Program-made: the position numbers and the translations under genes | The notes under the pieces: model-generated | Told to the model about the DNA's origin: nothing | Databases searched by the model: none | Seen by the model: the letters and a program-made list of their open reading frames with translations, nothing else | IMG/VR virus record: IMGVR_UViG_3300044640_001642 | Location: 1-53,876 of that record | Length of the DNA: 53,876 bases | DNA from: a virus | Strand: one strand, 5' to 3' | Shown: in pieces, positions 30,540 through 38,547 of the stretch | Numbering within the stretch: the first letter of the stretch is position 1 | Layout of the letters: every line of letters starts with the position of its first letter

Positions 30540-31109
30540 AACAAATGCTCTTAACTTCACTTTGTTCCAATTTTTAAAATCCTCACCATTATCACCAAGT
30601 TTTAATATGGACATTGTTCTATGCCATCCTTCAACTATTTCATACTTACCTTGATTATCTTTAAGTACAATTATCGGTTCGTTTTTACCTGTTGAGATGG
30701 CTAGTTCTTTTTGTGTTTCCATTCTTTCTTTATCGTCCTTAACAAAATAAGCATCCACTTCACCAAATTCTCTTTCAATGAATGCGTTTATATTATTTTC
30801 AACAAAATCTTCAGGATTAACATTAATTATCCGTAATTTCCAAGGACCTTTTAGATACTCATAAATCTTTTTACCTAAAAAAGGTATTGGGTCTCCATGA
30901 TATTGTCCCATCACAGTTTTATAACTCTCTTCATTACCACATATAACATTTGTAACAAATTCCTTTAAGATATATTCCGGAGTATTTGGAAATTCTTTTT
31001 TAAATCTATTATAAAATGATTTACAAACTGATGATGTTGGGTTAGATAAAGGAATTGATTGGATATCCTCTAATAATCTATATTGTTTTTCTGTTATTAT
31101 TAATTTCAT
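30528..31109 (-). CDS. leader-bearing ParB/Srx-like protein, 193 aa
   Basis: The leader MKLIITEKQYRLLEDIQ contains LLE (residue 14) as a possible cut site. The C-terminal third (NEPIIVLKDNQGKYEIVEGWHRTMSILKLG) matches the ParB/sulfiredoxin nuclease fold with its G-W-H-R core. A packaged DNA- or nucleotide-acting enzyme is inferred. It follows the 31111 metalloprotease gene by 1 nt. Confidence 0.8.
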   Translation of the reverse strand: MKLIITEKQYRLLEDIQSIPLSNPTSSVCKSFYNRFKKEFPNTPEYILKEFVTNVICGNEESYKTVMGQYHGDPIPFLGKKIYEYLKGPWKLRIINVNPEDFVENNINAFIEREFGEVDAYFVKDDKERMETQKELAISTGKNEPIIVLKDNQGKYEIVEGWHRTMSILKLGDNGEDFKNWNKVKLRAFVSEK

Positions 31110-31110
31110 A

Positions 31111-31569
31111 TTACATTCTTTCTTTTATATCGTCCAACATACTCTCATCAAACTCAACTCCGTGTCTTTCTTGGAAATGGTCTAATAATGTACGAACAGA
31201 TTCGTAATATCCTTTATGTTGTAATAATAGGTAAGCACCTAAATCAGCTTCCAACTCATCTTTCGCATCTCTTGGACCATCGTGAGATAATAATACGTGA
31301 GTAACCTCGTGAGCTTCAATAAATTTTAATATACTTTTAGCGTCTGGTTGTCCTTCCAATATTTGCCCATCAATAATAATTAAATCACTACCGGGAACCA
31401 TAAACCCAAAACCATATTCCTCAAAGTATTCTTTAACTTGTTCATATAATGGGTCATCTTCAAATACAACAACAACCGTAACACCATCTAAGAATTCACT
31501 ATTATATTCTATTTGGGTATCCTCTTTTATTATTTTTTTATACTGAGATTCTGTAATAATTAATTTCAT
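31111..31569 (-). CDS. leader-bearing HExxH metalloprotease, 152 aa
   Basis: The ATG at 31569 gives MKLIITESQYKKIIKEDTQ, with IKE (residues 14-16) followed by D. The catalytic part has AHEVTHVLLSH (H87, E88, H91) and KDELEADLGAYLLL, typical of small ImmA/M78-like zinc proteases. It is coupled to the ParB-like gene. If packaged, it could cleave a host repressor or defence protein on entry; that is inference. Confidence 0.83.
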   Translation of the reverse strand: MKLIITESQYKKIIKEDTQIEYNSEFLDGVTVVVVFEDDPLYEQVKEYFEEYGFGFMVPGSDLIIIDGQILEGQPDAKSILKFIEAHEVTHVLLSHDGPRDAKDELEADLGAYLLLQHKGYYESVRTLLDHFQERHGVEFDESMLDDIKERM

Positions 31570-31572
31570 ATT

Positions 31573-31580
31573 GATAAATA
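31573..31580 (-). promoter_or_regulatory. candidate late promoter TATTTATC
   Basis: Lies 3 nt upstream of the ATG at 31569. Confidence 0.45.
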
Positions 31581-31618
31581 CTTTAAATTTTCGTATCATT
31601 AGGCAAATATATAAAATT

Positions 31619-32317
31619 ATGATAAAAAACACAACACCTTACATCGGAAAACTTAGATTAAAGTTTGAAAAATATCCAGAATACACCGGAAAAGATAAAT
31701 TAAACAAAATTCACTTAAATTTGGGTTTTACAAAACTTGTTTCAAGAATTACACCAGTTAGAACATCTGCCGGATGGGTTGTTAATCCCGAATGCGTTTA
31801 TAAAATTCAAAAATATACTGGTGGAATCATTAAAAATCATACATTTGGGGATGAAAATGAACATGAATTACCTAATTCATTTTTATCAAAGACGGGTGAA
31901 TATATTGGAGATATTGAGATAGGTTGGTGGTATTATCAAAACAATATGGTGGTGAATGATGAATACCCCCACGGAGTTGCAACAATTATTGAATACAATG
32001 ATATGTATCCCGACCAACAATTTATTGCCGGATATCACGGATACACCCACAGAGGGGGACAAACATTTAAAATTGGTGATAGATTATTTGACCCATCTTA
32101 TAAACCAAAAGAAGAGGACTACGAAGAGTGGGAATGGGTTGGCTGGAAACAAAAATACGACAAATTATTTGATGAAAGTGATGACTTAGATAAAAAATGG
32201 ATGGTAAAATCCGGAATATCTTATGTAATGCCTTATACTAAACGAGGTCATAAAGTAATTGAGAATAATCCTGAAGCTTTACAAGCAGCAATCAATATGT
32301 CGAAGGACTTATCTTAA
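31619..32317 (+). CDS. hypothetical protein, 232 aa
   Basis: MIKNTTPYIGKLRLKFEKYP begins a soluble alpha/beta protein with a Gly/His-rich central part (IAGYHGYTHRGGQTFKIGD). The start is moved to 31619 because the longer frame overlaps the divergent promoter. No family is recognised. Confidence 0.75.
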   Translation: MIKNTTPYIGKLRLKFEKYPEYTGKDKLNKIHLNLGFTKLVSRITPVRTSAGWVVNPECVYKIQKYTGGIIKNHTFGDENEHELPNSFLSKTGEYIGDIEIGWWYYQNNMVVNDEYPHGVATIIEYNDMYPDQQFIAGYHGYTHRGGQTFKIGDRLFDPSYKPKEEDYEEWEWVGWKQKYDKLFDESDDLDKKWMVKSGISYVMPYTKRGHKVIENNPEALQAAINMSKDLS

Positions 32318-32321
32318 AATT

Positions 32322-32347
32322 AAAAACCCCCTTAATTGGGGGTTTTT
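32322..32347. terminator. intrinsic terminator
   Basis: AAAAACCCCC/GGGGGTTTTT hairpin between convergent genes. Confidence 0.82.
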
Positions 32348-32350
32348 ATA

Positions 32351-32788
32351 TTAATATTCTTCATCTTCGTCATCAAGACCTAATTTACTTAAATCAAAAT
32401 CCCCAAAAGTATCGTCTTCAAAATCATCAGGGTTAGTTTCATCAACATCGTCGTATCCATAACCTTCTTCCATTTCTTCATCAAAATCACCAACTTCAAC
32501 ACCACCAAATTTAGTTTCGTGTGGTATATCTGTTAAATGGATGTCAAAACCTAATTCTTCTCCGTGACGATTTGGGGTAAAACCTATTCCGTGTTTGTGG
32601 GTTCCAACAATCTTATCACTATCCATATGTTTCACTAATCTTTCAGGTAAACCACTTTCATCTATTTCAGTATCCAAATAATCGTCGGTAGTATAATCAA
32701 AATCTTGTTCTGAAATAACTCTACCAGCCTTATACCCAAAAAGATATTTCATATTTGCAATATCTTCATTAATTAATTTCTTATTCAT
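32351..32788 (-). CDS. leader-bearing acidic protein, 145 aa
   Basis: MNKKLINEDIANMKYLFGYK..RVISEQ has ISE (residues 25-27) followed by Q, a clear cut-site match. The mature part is highly acidic (DFDEEMEEGYGYDDVDETNP). It lies 3 nt downstream of the lysis-cassette membrane gene. Confidence 0.8.
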   Translation of the reverse strand: MNKKLINEDIANMKYLFGYKAGRVISEQDFDYTTDDYLDTEIDESGLPERLVKHMDSDKIVGTHKHGIGFTPNRHGEELGFDIHLTDIPHETKFGGVEVGDFDEEMEEGYGYDDVDETNPDDFEDDTFGDFDLSKLGLDDEDEEY

Positions 32789-32791
32789 TTT

Positions 32792-33067
32792 TTATTTATT
32801 ATTATTTATTAATTCCTCAACATACTTATCACGTTGTTCTAATAAATATTCAGTTCTTTCAATTAATCTCTGTCTTTCGTCGTCAGTGAGTTTTAAAATT
32901 AATGTTTCTTTATCATCAATCATTTTTTTATACTCAACAAGTTGATTGTTAAAGGTCATATTTTGATAATACATAATCCCCACCAATAATATAATGGTAA
33001 ATGATTGTTCCTTTAATTTATTAAAAAAAGTATCCGTTATTCCTCCCGTATTTTCTTTTTTTTCCAT
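32792..33067 (-). CDS. lysis-cassette membrane protein, 91 aa
   Basis: One membrane segment (FTIILLVGIMYYQNMTF, about residues 23-39) then a coiled coil (KETLILKLTDDERQRLIERTEYLLEQ). Being 10 nt downstream of the endolysin, it is a candidate holin or inner spanin; the layout favours a spanin-like protein. Confidence 0.75.
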   Translation of the reverse strand: MEKKENTGGITDTFFNKLKEQSFTIILLVGIMYYQNMTFNNQLVEYKKMIDDKETLILKLTDDERQRLIERTEYLLEQRDKYVEELINNNK

Positions 33068-33077
33068 AATAAGTAAG

Positions 33078-33896
33078 TTACTTCAATAAGTTATAAAATT
33101 CATTAAACTCTTTAATTCGTTGGTCTAACCCTATTGTCCCACCATTTATTCTCTTAGTTAATTGAGTCACAACATCAGTTGTCGCTCCTTTATCACAAAT
33201 AGACCAAAGACTGTTTGATGTAAAGAAAAATGCCGCAGATGCCAATGGATATTTTGTCGCCACAAGGTCTGGATTACTAACACAATCTTCACCAATAAAT
33301 TTTGTAAATTTTGTGTAGTTTTCTTTACCTGTGGTTTGTAAAAATCCTCTTCCACGAAATTTATAACCTTCTTTTGATGCTTCATCACCATTACCCATTC
33401 TACCACCATAAACACGAGATGCGATTTTTTCAGGATTTCTAGCGTAAGATTCTGATAAGTTACCAGGGAAATATTTTGGGAATATTTTTTTAAGACCATC
33501 CGACGAATAATTCACATTTTCTTGAACCGCTTTAAAACCCCCTGATTCGTGACTAGCCTGTGACAAGAAGTGAGCCAGTCTTAAATTACTAGTAATACCA
33601 AATTTAGAAGCAACTTCAGGAATTTGAGTAATAACGGAATCCGGGATATGTCCTTTTAATTTTTCCAATTTTAAATTCCCTGAAGAAGGTATTATAACAT
33701 CTTCTTTAATTACCGAACCAAACATTTTTATCCAAGTTCCATCACCAACAAGTCCGTCAGCGGTTAATCCATTTTTGGCTTGCCATTCTTTCACCAATTT
33801 ATCTGTACCAGGACCAAAAGTTCCATCAGGTGTTGCCCCTAGTTTTGTTTGTAGTTTTTTTACGTCATCACCTGTCGACCCTATTTTTAATAACAT
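33078..33896 (-). CDS. endolysin: PG-binding plus GH19
   Basis: A peptidoglycan-binding domain (residues about 3-62, GSTGDDVKKLQTKLG..PDGTFGPGT..GLTADGLVGDGTW) is followed by a GH19 chitinase-like lysozyme domain (about 85-272) with LAHFLSQASHESGGF, YKFRGRGFLQTTGKENY and INGG. The first Glu of HESG is the expected acid. It cleaves host peptidoglycan at lysis. TATTTATT lies 30 nt upstream. Confidence 0.93.
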   Translation of the reverse strand: MLLKIGSTGDDVKKLQTKLGATPDGTFGPGTDKLVKEWQAKNGLTADGLVGDGTWIKMFGSVIKEDVIIPSSGNLKLEKLKGHIPDSVITQIPEVASKFGITSNLRLAHFLSQASHESGGFKAVQENVNYSSDGLKKIFPKYFPGNLSESYARNPEKIASRVYGGRMGNGDEASKEGYKFRGRGFLQTTGKENYTKFTKFIGEDCVSNPDLVATKYPLASAAFFFTSNSLWSICDKGATTDVVTQLTKRINGGTIGLDQRIKEFNEFYNLLK

Positions 33897-33926
33897 AATT
33901 TTTAATTTTACAATTGTTTATATTAT

Positions 33927-33934
33927 AATAAATA
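33927..33934 (-). promoter_or_regulatory. candidate late promoter TATTTATT
   Basis: About 30 nt upstream of the endolysin ATG. Confidence 0.4.
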
Positions 33935-33975
33935 TTGTAAAATTTATTTGTGTATTTGTTAGTATTAAAAACGAA

Positions 33976-33999
33976 AAAGGTTACTTTACAGTAACCTTT
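33976..33999 (-). terminator. terminator overlapping a stop codon
   Basis: AAAGGTTAC/GTAACCTTT hairpin includes the last codons and stop of the 33981 gene, with a U run after it. Confidence 0.75.
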
Positions 34000-34163
34000 C
34001 TTGTGACTTTCTTGGTTCTAACCACTGGTCGTTTGTATTTTATTTCGACCTCATAAGGTCCAAATTTACTTTTTGAAGTATCATATCTCCAAATAACTGT
34101 TTCATCGGGGTCATCATAAATCTGTTCCCACTTTTTTCCTAATTCTTTTACCACTTTACTCAT
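33981..34163 (-). CDS. hypothetical basic protein, 60 aa
   Basis: MSKVVKELGKKWEQIYDDPD... ends in a Lys/Arg/Thr-rich tail (VVRTKKVTRKVTVK). It is monocistronic, probably leaderless (TACCTTTG-TCCT-ATG), and its end forms its own terminator. No family is recognised. Confidence 0.72.
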   Translation of the reverse strand: MSKVVKELGKKWEQIYDDPDETVIWRYDTSKSKFGPYEVEIKYKRPVVRTKKVTRKVTVK

Positions 34164-34167
34164 AGGA

Positions 34168-34199
34168 CAAAGGTAATAAATTATTCTATAACTTCCAAA
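34168..34199 (-). promoter_or_regulatory. Bacteroidota promoter, leaderless gene
   Basis: TTTG-20 nt-TACCTTTG, ATG 4 nt after the -7 box. Confidence 0.75.
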
Positions 34200-35011
34200 A
34201 CTTTTTGATTTAATTCATAAGCTCTTGCCAATCTTGTTAAACCAATTCCGGCTCCGAATCTTGGGAAAAAGTCCAAAGATAAGAATTCTTTTAATTCTTT
34301 CTCAACTCTATCTTTTCCAAATAATTCAAATAATTTCTGAGAGTAACCACCACCTTCAATTGTATAGAACATCTCTCGCATCTTTTCAACATCACAACTT
34401 CTTTCAGCAGAACCAATAGTTTCTTGACCAAAAAGGATTACGTCAACCTTATTGAAGATGTTATCTGAATCGTGTTTCATATTCCAAAATGGGTTTGTTC
34501 TAATTGGAAAGTTTTGTAATGATATAACCTCACTTTTTTCTTTCCACATTCTCGATTCGTGTTCATCTTCTAAAATAGAAACATCTCCATATTCTTTACA
34601 AACTTGTTCGTAATCTACGGGAACTGGTTCTGAGAAACCTAAATATTGTAATAATTCACGTTCTAATACGAGTAAATGAAGCATACCGCCCTTTGATTCA
34701 AATTCAAACATGGGAAAGATTAATTCGTGACGACCCGGGATTGGATTTTTCTCTTCTCTATATGATGTTGAAATACAGAACACTCCATCCCATTCAGGAT
34801 TCTTCAATAATTCCAATTCTAACCACATTTGCCCGGTTTGTGGTAATGGCCAAATTTCACCCCCATATTCAAAGGTTTTTACTGAGTGTGGGTTTTCACA
34901 AGCAGCTAAAATAGATAATCTTGATTGGGTCGGAACCTCAATAAAGTTCTTATTTACGAAGAACGTTCTTAATTTTTGTACCAACTCGTGGTAAGTTTTT
35001 GTGTTTTTCAT
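34181..35011 (-). CDS. class II aminoacyl-tRNA-synthetase-like protein (Asp/Asn type)
   Basis: A 276-residue catalytic core without an anticodon-binding domain. Motif 2 is CISTSYREEKNPIPGRHELIFPMFEFE and motif 3 is FGAGIGLTRLARAYEL; LPQTGQMWLELELL lies before motif 2. The layout is nearest the Asp/Asn/Lys synthetase and asparagine-synthetase-A subgroup. It could aminoacylate a small molecule, make asparagine or modify a protein; the sequence does not decide. A leader peptide with tandem Asn codons and a terminator lie upstream. Confidence 0.8.
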   Translation of the reverse strand: MKNTKTYHELVQKLRTFFVNKNFIEVPTQSRLSILAACENPHSVKTFEYGGEIWPLPQTGQMWLELELLKNPEWDGVFCISTSYREEKNPIPGRHELIFPMFEFESKGGMLHLLVLERELLQYLGFSEPVPVDYEQVCKEYGDVSILEDEHESRMWKEKSEVISLQNFPIRTNPFWNMKHDSDNIFNKVDVILFGQETIGSAERSCDVEKMREMFYTIEGGGYSQKLFELFGKDRVEKELKEFLSLDFFPRFGAGIGLTRLARAYELNQKVLEVIE

Positions 35012-35054
35012 GGTTTTTATATTTAATTTTAATTTTTAACATATGGGCAAAAAA

Positions 35055-35080
35055 AAGTCCCTAAAATAAAATAGGGACTT
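35055..35080 (-). terminator. leader terminator/attenuator
   Basis: 9-bp stem AAGTCCCTA/TAGGGACTT with an 8-nt loop and U8, between the 16-codon leader and the synthetase-like gene. The stem begins at the leader's last codon and stop. Confidence 0.75.
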
Positions 35081-35129
35081 ACTTTTCAGTAATATAATTG
35101 TTCGGCGTGTATAATTCATATCGGTTCAT
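35079..35129 (-). CDS. 16-residue leader peptide
   Basis: MNRYELYTPNNYITEK precedes the synthetase-like gene. It has three Asn and three Tyr, including adjacent Asn codons 10-11, and its stop abuts the terminator stem. The ATG is 6 nt from the -7 box, so it is leaderless. A role in attenuation is inferred from the arrangement. Confidence 0.5.
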   Translation of the reverse strand: MNRYELYTPNNYITEK

Positions 35130-35135
35130 TGGTAA

Positions 35136-35166
35136 TAAATATACTATATTGAGATAAAAAGTCAAT
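35136..35166 (-). promoter_or_regulatory. Bacteroidota-like promoter of leader
   Basis: ATTG-19 nt-TATATTTA (last base of the -7 box deviates). Confidence 0.6.
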
Positions 35167-35204
35167 ATGTTTTACTTTTTTATTAATCTATTTATAATTA
35201 AAAT

Positions 35205-35393
35205 ATGAACGAAGAACAAAAAGCCCAACAGTACAACAATCTAACGTATGGTTTCGATAGAATTGCTAATGAAATCGCCTCAATTAAAGGGGAGAATATT
35301 GACCTAAACCAAGAACAACAATCTAAAATAAACAAACTTTTAGAACAACAACAAAGAATTATGGGTCAATTACAACAGATTATGAATGGATAA
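35205..35393 (+). CDS. Gln-rich coiled-coil protein, 62 aa
   Basis: MNEEQKAQQYNNLTYGFDRI and a Gln-rich helical C-terminus (NQEQQSKINKLLEQQQRIMG). It is probably a small helical virion or regulatory protein. No family is recognised. Confidence 0.72.
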   Translation: MNEEQKAQQYNNLTYGFDRIANEIASIKGENIDLNQEQQSKINKLLEQQQRIMGQLQQIMNG

Positions 35394-35394
35394 T

Positions 35395-35425
35395 AAAAAC
35401 CCCCACCGTAAATGTGGGGTTTTTT
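35395..35425 (+). terminator. intrinsic terminator
   Basis: AAAAACCCC..AC/GTGGGGTTTTT hairpin directly after the 35205 gene. Confidence 0.82.
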
Positions 35426-35436
35426 ATTTTAGTTAA

Positions 35437-35444
35437 TATTTATC
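35437..35444 (+). promoter_or_regulatory. candidate late promoter TATTTATC
   Basis: Lies 3 nt upstream of the ATG at 35448. Confidence 0.45.
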
Positions 35445-35447
35445 ATT

Positions 35448-35684
35448 ATGAAAAAAATAGTAAGATTAACCGAATCAGATTTAACCAACATTATTAGAAG
35501 AGTTATTTCTGAACAAGACCATTATAAACCTGACCAATTATATAGACGGGAATCTATGATTAAAAGAATTGAAAGAGGTCCAAAATTTATTCATAAATAT
35601 ATCAAAACATTACCGCACTTAAAAAAAGAAGGTTCTGACGAAGTATGGACTAAAATACCACAAGTGGTTTGGCAAAATTTGTAA
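35448..35684 (+). CDS. leader-bearing protein, 78 aa
   Basis: MKKIVRLTESDLTNIIRRVI-SEQ gives ISE (residues 20-22) followed by Q; it is nearly the same leader as the 17521 gene although the bodies differ. The mature 56 residues are basic with no known domain. The ATG of the next leader-bearing gene is 1 nt after its stop. Confidence 0.8.
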   Translation: MKKIVRLTESDLTNIIRRVISEQDHYKPDQLYRRESMIKRIERGPKFIHKYIKTLPHLKKEGSDEVWTKIPQVVWQNL

Positions 35685-35685
35685 T

Positions 35686-35994
35686 ATGAAAATAATTATT
35701 ACTGAAGACCAATATGAAAAAATTGGTAGATACGAAACCTGTCCAACTCAAGTAACATTTCACGTTTATAAACGAATTGTTGGCCAATGGAAACAAAGAA
35801 CAAGATGTGTTAGTGATGAATTTTATGATTTAATACAAAAATACCAAAGACATAAATTTGATGATGGGTATGAAATGGATGAAAAATTAAAAGAATTAAT
35901 TCAAGAATACTATTATAAAACGTATTATTTAACACCGGACGAATATACAATAGAATACGTCACTGGTAACACAATATCAATTAAAACAAAATAA
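35686..35994 (+). CDS. ITEDQY-leader protein, 102 aa
   Basis: MKIIITEDQYEKIGRY has the leader core but no [I/L]-x-E site right after it. The remainder is basic and aromatic. It is coupled to the 35448 gene. Confidence 0.77.
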   Translation: MKIIITEDQYEKIGRYETCPTQVTFHVYKRIVGQWKQRTRCVSDEFYDLIQKYQRHKFDDGYEMDEKLKELIQEYYYKTYYLTPDEYTIEYVTGNTISIKTK

Positions 35995-36020
35995 AACCCC
36001 CACTCTTCAGTAGGGGTTTT
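35993..36020. terminator. intrinsic terminator
   Basis: AAAACCCC/GGGGTTTT hairpin between convergent genes. Confidence 0.78.
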
Positions 36021-36024
36021 ATTA

Positions 36025-36717
36025 TTACACAAACTCAACTTCGTTTGTTTCCGGATTCCAATCAATAGTCATTGGTTTTTGAGTGTAGATGTATCTCTCA
36101 TCTAACACCGCAGAATTAAAGTGGTGGGTATCTCCTTTTCTAACGTAACCATATCCGGTATGGATGTGACCAACATTATGAAGTTTAACATTCAATCTCT
36201 CTAATCTTTCAACTAATAACTCACAACCTAAGTTGTCGTGTCTTCTACCATCAACAGTATCTAATATTCCAAATGCTGGTCCGTGGGTAAGTAAGATGTC
36301 GGTATCATCAGGGATTCCTTCCCATTTACTAGCTAACCCAAAACCATTTTTAGGTAAATTAAATGCCCAATCGTAAAACCAAGGTTGCCAAGGGCTACCA
36401 TAGATTTTTACTTCTCTCTCATCACCAACTTTGATTACCAATTCACTATCCTGAAGATATGTGATTCCGGAGTAGAAATCTAATATTTCTTTTACCTTAT
36501 CAACGTTGTCTTGAAAACCCCAATCGTGATTTCCAGCAATAAATACCTTGTGAGTGTAACCTTCTATGTTGTTAAACCACTTACAGAACTCTCTGATTTC
36601 GTGTTCGTAACCCATAGAAGAAATGTCTCCACTATGAACTAACAAATCACCTCCCGGTAAATCGGCCGTCACTTGTTTGTGTTTATTGTGCGTATCAGAT
36701 AAAAAAGTCACTTTCAT
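36025..36717 (-). CDS. calcineurin-like metallophosphoesterase, 230 aa
   Basis: Metal-binding motifs are complete: FLSDTHNKH, VHSGDISS, IAGNHDWGF, LLTHGPAFG and NVGHIHTGYG. The order and spacing fit the MPPED-type branch of calcineurin-like phosphoesterases. It probably hydrolyses a phosphodiester or phosphomonoester; the substrate is unknown. A TATCTTTG box lies 18 nt upstream. Confidence 0.92.
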   Translation of the reverse strand: MKVTFLSDTHNKHKQVTADLPGGDLLVHSGDISSMGYEHEIREFCKWFNNIEGYTHKVFIAGNHDWGFQDNVDKVKEILDFYSGITYLQDSELVIKVGDEREVKIYGSPWQPWFYDWAFNLPKNGFGLASKWEGIPDDTDILLTHGPAFGILDTVDGRRHDNLGCELLVERLERLNVKLHNVGHIHTGYGYVRKGDTHHFNSAVLDERYIYTQKPMTIDWNPETNEVEFV

Positions 36718-36734
36718 AATTTCTATTTTTTTTA

Positions 36735-36742
36735 CAAAGATA
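36735..36742 (-). promoter_or_regulatory. TATCTTTG -7 box
   Basis: Upstream of the phosphoesterase gene; no clear -33 element. Confidence 0.5.
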
Positions 36743-36752
36743 ATAAAAAATC

Positions 36753-36989
36753 TTAGATTTCTATAACATTTGTCATTAATTCTCCTACGGAATAGTAATC
36801 AGTTAATGATTTAAAATTTGGGGGACATACGTCACCATTTTGAAATTCAATTTCATCTTGTTTATACTCTTCCGAAGTATAATCTACCATTCCTTTTTTC
36901 AAAGCTTCATATTTGTCTTCAGCTTCAACTTTAAATAATTGTAAGTCGTTTTCAAACAAACTTAAAATCCCTACCACATAATTTTTCAT
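36753..36989 (-). CDS. hypothetical protein, 78 aa
   Basis: The ATG at 36989 (MKNYVVGILSLFENDLQLFK) is preferred over an upstream ATG overlapping the preceding stop because it follows an A-rich stretch and begins a regular beta strand. No family is recognised. Confidence 0.68.
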   Translation of the reverse strand: MKNYVVGILSLFENDLQLFKVEAEDKYEALKKGMVDYTSEEYKQDEIEFQNGDVCPPNFKSLTDYYSVGELMTNVIEI

Positions 36990-37057
36990 ATTTTCTTTAT
37001 TTGTTAGTGGCCATTCTTTAGCCTTGTGTCTTGTTGAATGTCCTTTTGTGTTTTCGC

Positions 37058-37705
37058 TCAATCCCACCATTTTTCAATATTATCACTCATAATATTGAAT
37101 AACAATTTTCGAGCTCTATCGTGGTTAATATGTCCGATATTCATAGCAATTCTTTGTTTTTTATCGGTACTGACGTTATCGTGGTCTTCTAATGAAAAAA
37201 TACCTTCACCATTTAAGACTCTTTTATAAATTCGTGGATATTTTTTAAAGTAGTCATCGAAGTTTTCTTCTAATAATCGTGATTCCCAAGAACTATACCC
37301 TTCTTTTCCCGGTACGGGTTCAAACCAATGTTTTGTATTATGATAGTCAGTGTATTCGCCTGAATAAAATTCATCTTGAACTAACCCCATCAATTTTACG
37401 CACAATTTCATTCTTTTTACATCTTCTTGAGCTCGAGTATGTAAGTCTCTACGACCAATATATTCAGCTTGTCCTGATAATTTATGTTTCATAATCTCAA
37501 AGATATAATGACTATCCCAATTTCGGTCTTTCCATATAATTGGGAACCAATAAATTAGGTTCTTCACACCTTGTTTGATGTATTTGTGGTAATATCTACC
37601 ATCGTGATTCCACCACAACGGAATAAACTGTATTTTTCGTACAATCCACGATTTTTTTTCAGATTTTTCCGCCCATTCGTCGAATATGTCTTTTTCTGGT
37701 TCCAT
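37058..37705 (-). CDS. hypothetical protein, 215 aa
   Basis: MEPEKDIFDEWAEKSEKKSW starts a Trp/Tyr/His-rich soluble protein (YYHKYIKQGVKNLIYWFPIIWKDRNWD is a short part of the aromatic region). The start is set by the promoter at 37722-37752, since the longer frame overlaps it. No family is recognised. Confidence 0.78.
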   Translation of the reverse strand: MEPEKDIFDEWAEKSEKKSWIVRKIQFIPLWWNHDGRYYHKYIKQGVKNLIYWFPIIWKDRNWDSHYIFEIMKHKLSGQAEYIGRRDLHTRAQEDVKRMKLCVKLMGLVQDEFYSGEYTDYHNTKHWFEPVPGKEGYSSWESRLLEENFDDYFKKYPRIYKRVLNGEGIFSLEDHDNVSTDKKQRIAMNIGHINHDRARKLLFNIMSDNIEKWWD

Positions 37706-37718
37706 TTCTAATATTTTT

Positions 37719-37931
37719 TTACAAAGATAGTAATTTTTCTTTATGAGACAAATAATTTTCATTAAAATCTCGATTAAAATTTATTTTTAAATCTTGAGTC
37801 ATCTCAAAACTCCATTTATTCATAAAATTATTGAATAAATTAATACAACATTCTATATGTTTATCAGTTTGGGATGAAAATAAGACCTTATTAACCCAAT
37901 TGAACTCCTGGTGAATTTGATATACGTCCAT
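37719..37931 (-). CDS. hypothetical protein, 70 aa
   Basis: MDVYQIHQEFNWVNKVLFSS is a soluble, helical small protein coupled to the upstream membrane gene (1-nt overlap). No family is recognised. Confidence 0.72.
   Translation of the reverse strand: MDVYQIHQEFNWVNKVLFSSQTDKHIECCINLFNNFMNKWSFEMTQDLKINFNRDFNENYLSHKEKLLSL
37722..37752 (-). promoter_or_regulatory. Bacteroidota promoter
   Basis: TTTG-19 nt-TATCTTTG. It lies inside the 3' end of the upstream gene at 37719. Confidence 0.85.
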
Positions 37932-38191
37932 TATTTGAATTTACCCATATTTTTAGTCATAGACTCTAATTGTTTCATCATTTCACTCATGTCCGGGATA
38001 TTTGCGAATAAATTAGGGTTTTTAATACCATCTTTACTAACAGAATTCATCATTTGAGATGGAAAACTTTTTTTTATTTCAGTAAATGATGTGAAAAGTT
38101 TTCTTCCATATTTTTTCCACCATTTATAAATTAATACTATTGTCACCACTTGGACAATCACGAAAATTGTTAAAATTACATTTAAATACAT
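37931..38191 (-). CDS. membrane protein, 86 aa
   Basis: N-terminal membrane segment (VILTIFVIVQVVTIVLIYKWW) then a cytoplasmic Met-rich tail (MSEMMKQLESMTKNMGKFK). No family is recognised. Confidence 0.75.
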   Translation of the reverse strand: MYLNVILTIFVIVQVVTIVLIYKWWKKYGRKLFTSFTEIKKSFPSQMMNSVSKDGIKNPNLFANIPDMSEMMKQLESMTKNMGKFK

Positions 38192-38277
38192 AGTTTTTTC
38201 TTTAAGAATAAATCATTAATTTGGTTAAATCAAATTTTCAATTGAAATTACCATTATTTAATCTTATATTTAACAAT

Positions 38278-38547
38278 ATGAAAAGGTCAGTTCAATTTTA
38301 CATAAACAATTTACGAAAAGATGAGATGGAAACCTTATTTGGTGAAGGTAGCCAAGTTGTTATTAATTTTATCAAATACTCAACCAATAATAAATGTTTC
38401 ACAATCGATTGTAAATTACTTACAACCGACCCTGAATTATGTGAAGATTTTTTCCCTGATGGATTAATTCTTTTAGTGATGGAGAGTTGGAAATATACGG
38501 GACTTAGAGAAAATATTAACATAAGTCACTCAATCGATGTTAAATAA
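38278..38547 (+). CDS. hypothetical protein, 89 aa
   Basis: MKRSVQFYINNLRKDEMETL starts at 38278; the longer frame is promoter-like A/T sequence. Contains two Cys but no recognised domain. It converges with the 38540 gene. Confidence 0.72.
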   Translation: MKRSVQFYINNLRKDEMETLFGEGSQVVINFIKYSTNNKCFTIDCKLLTTDPELCEDFFPDGLILLVMESWKYTGLRENINISHSIDVK

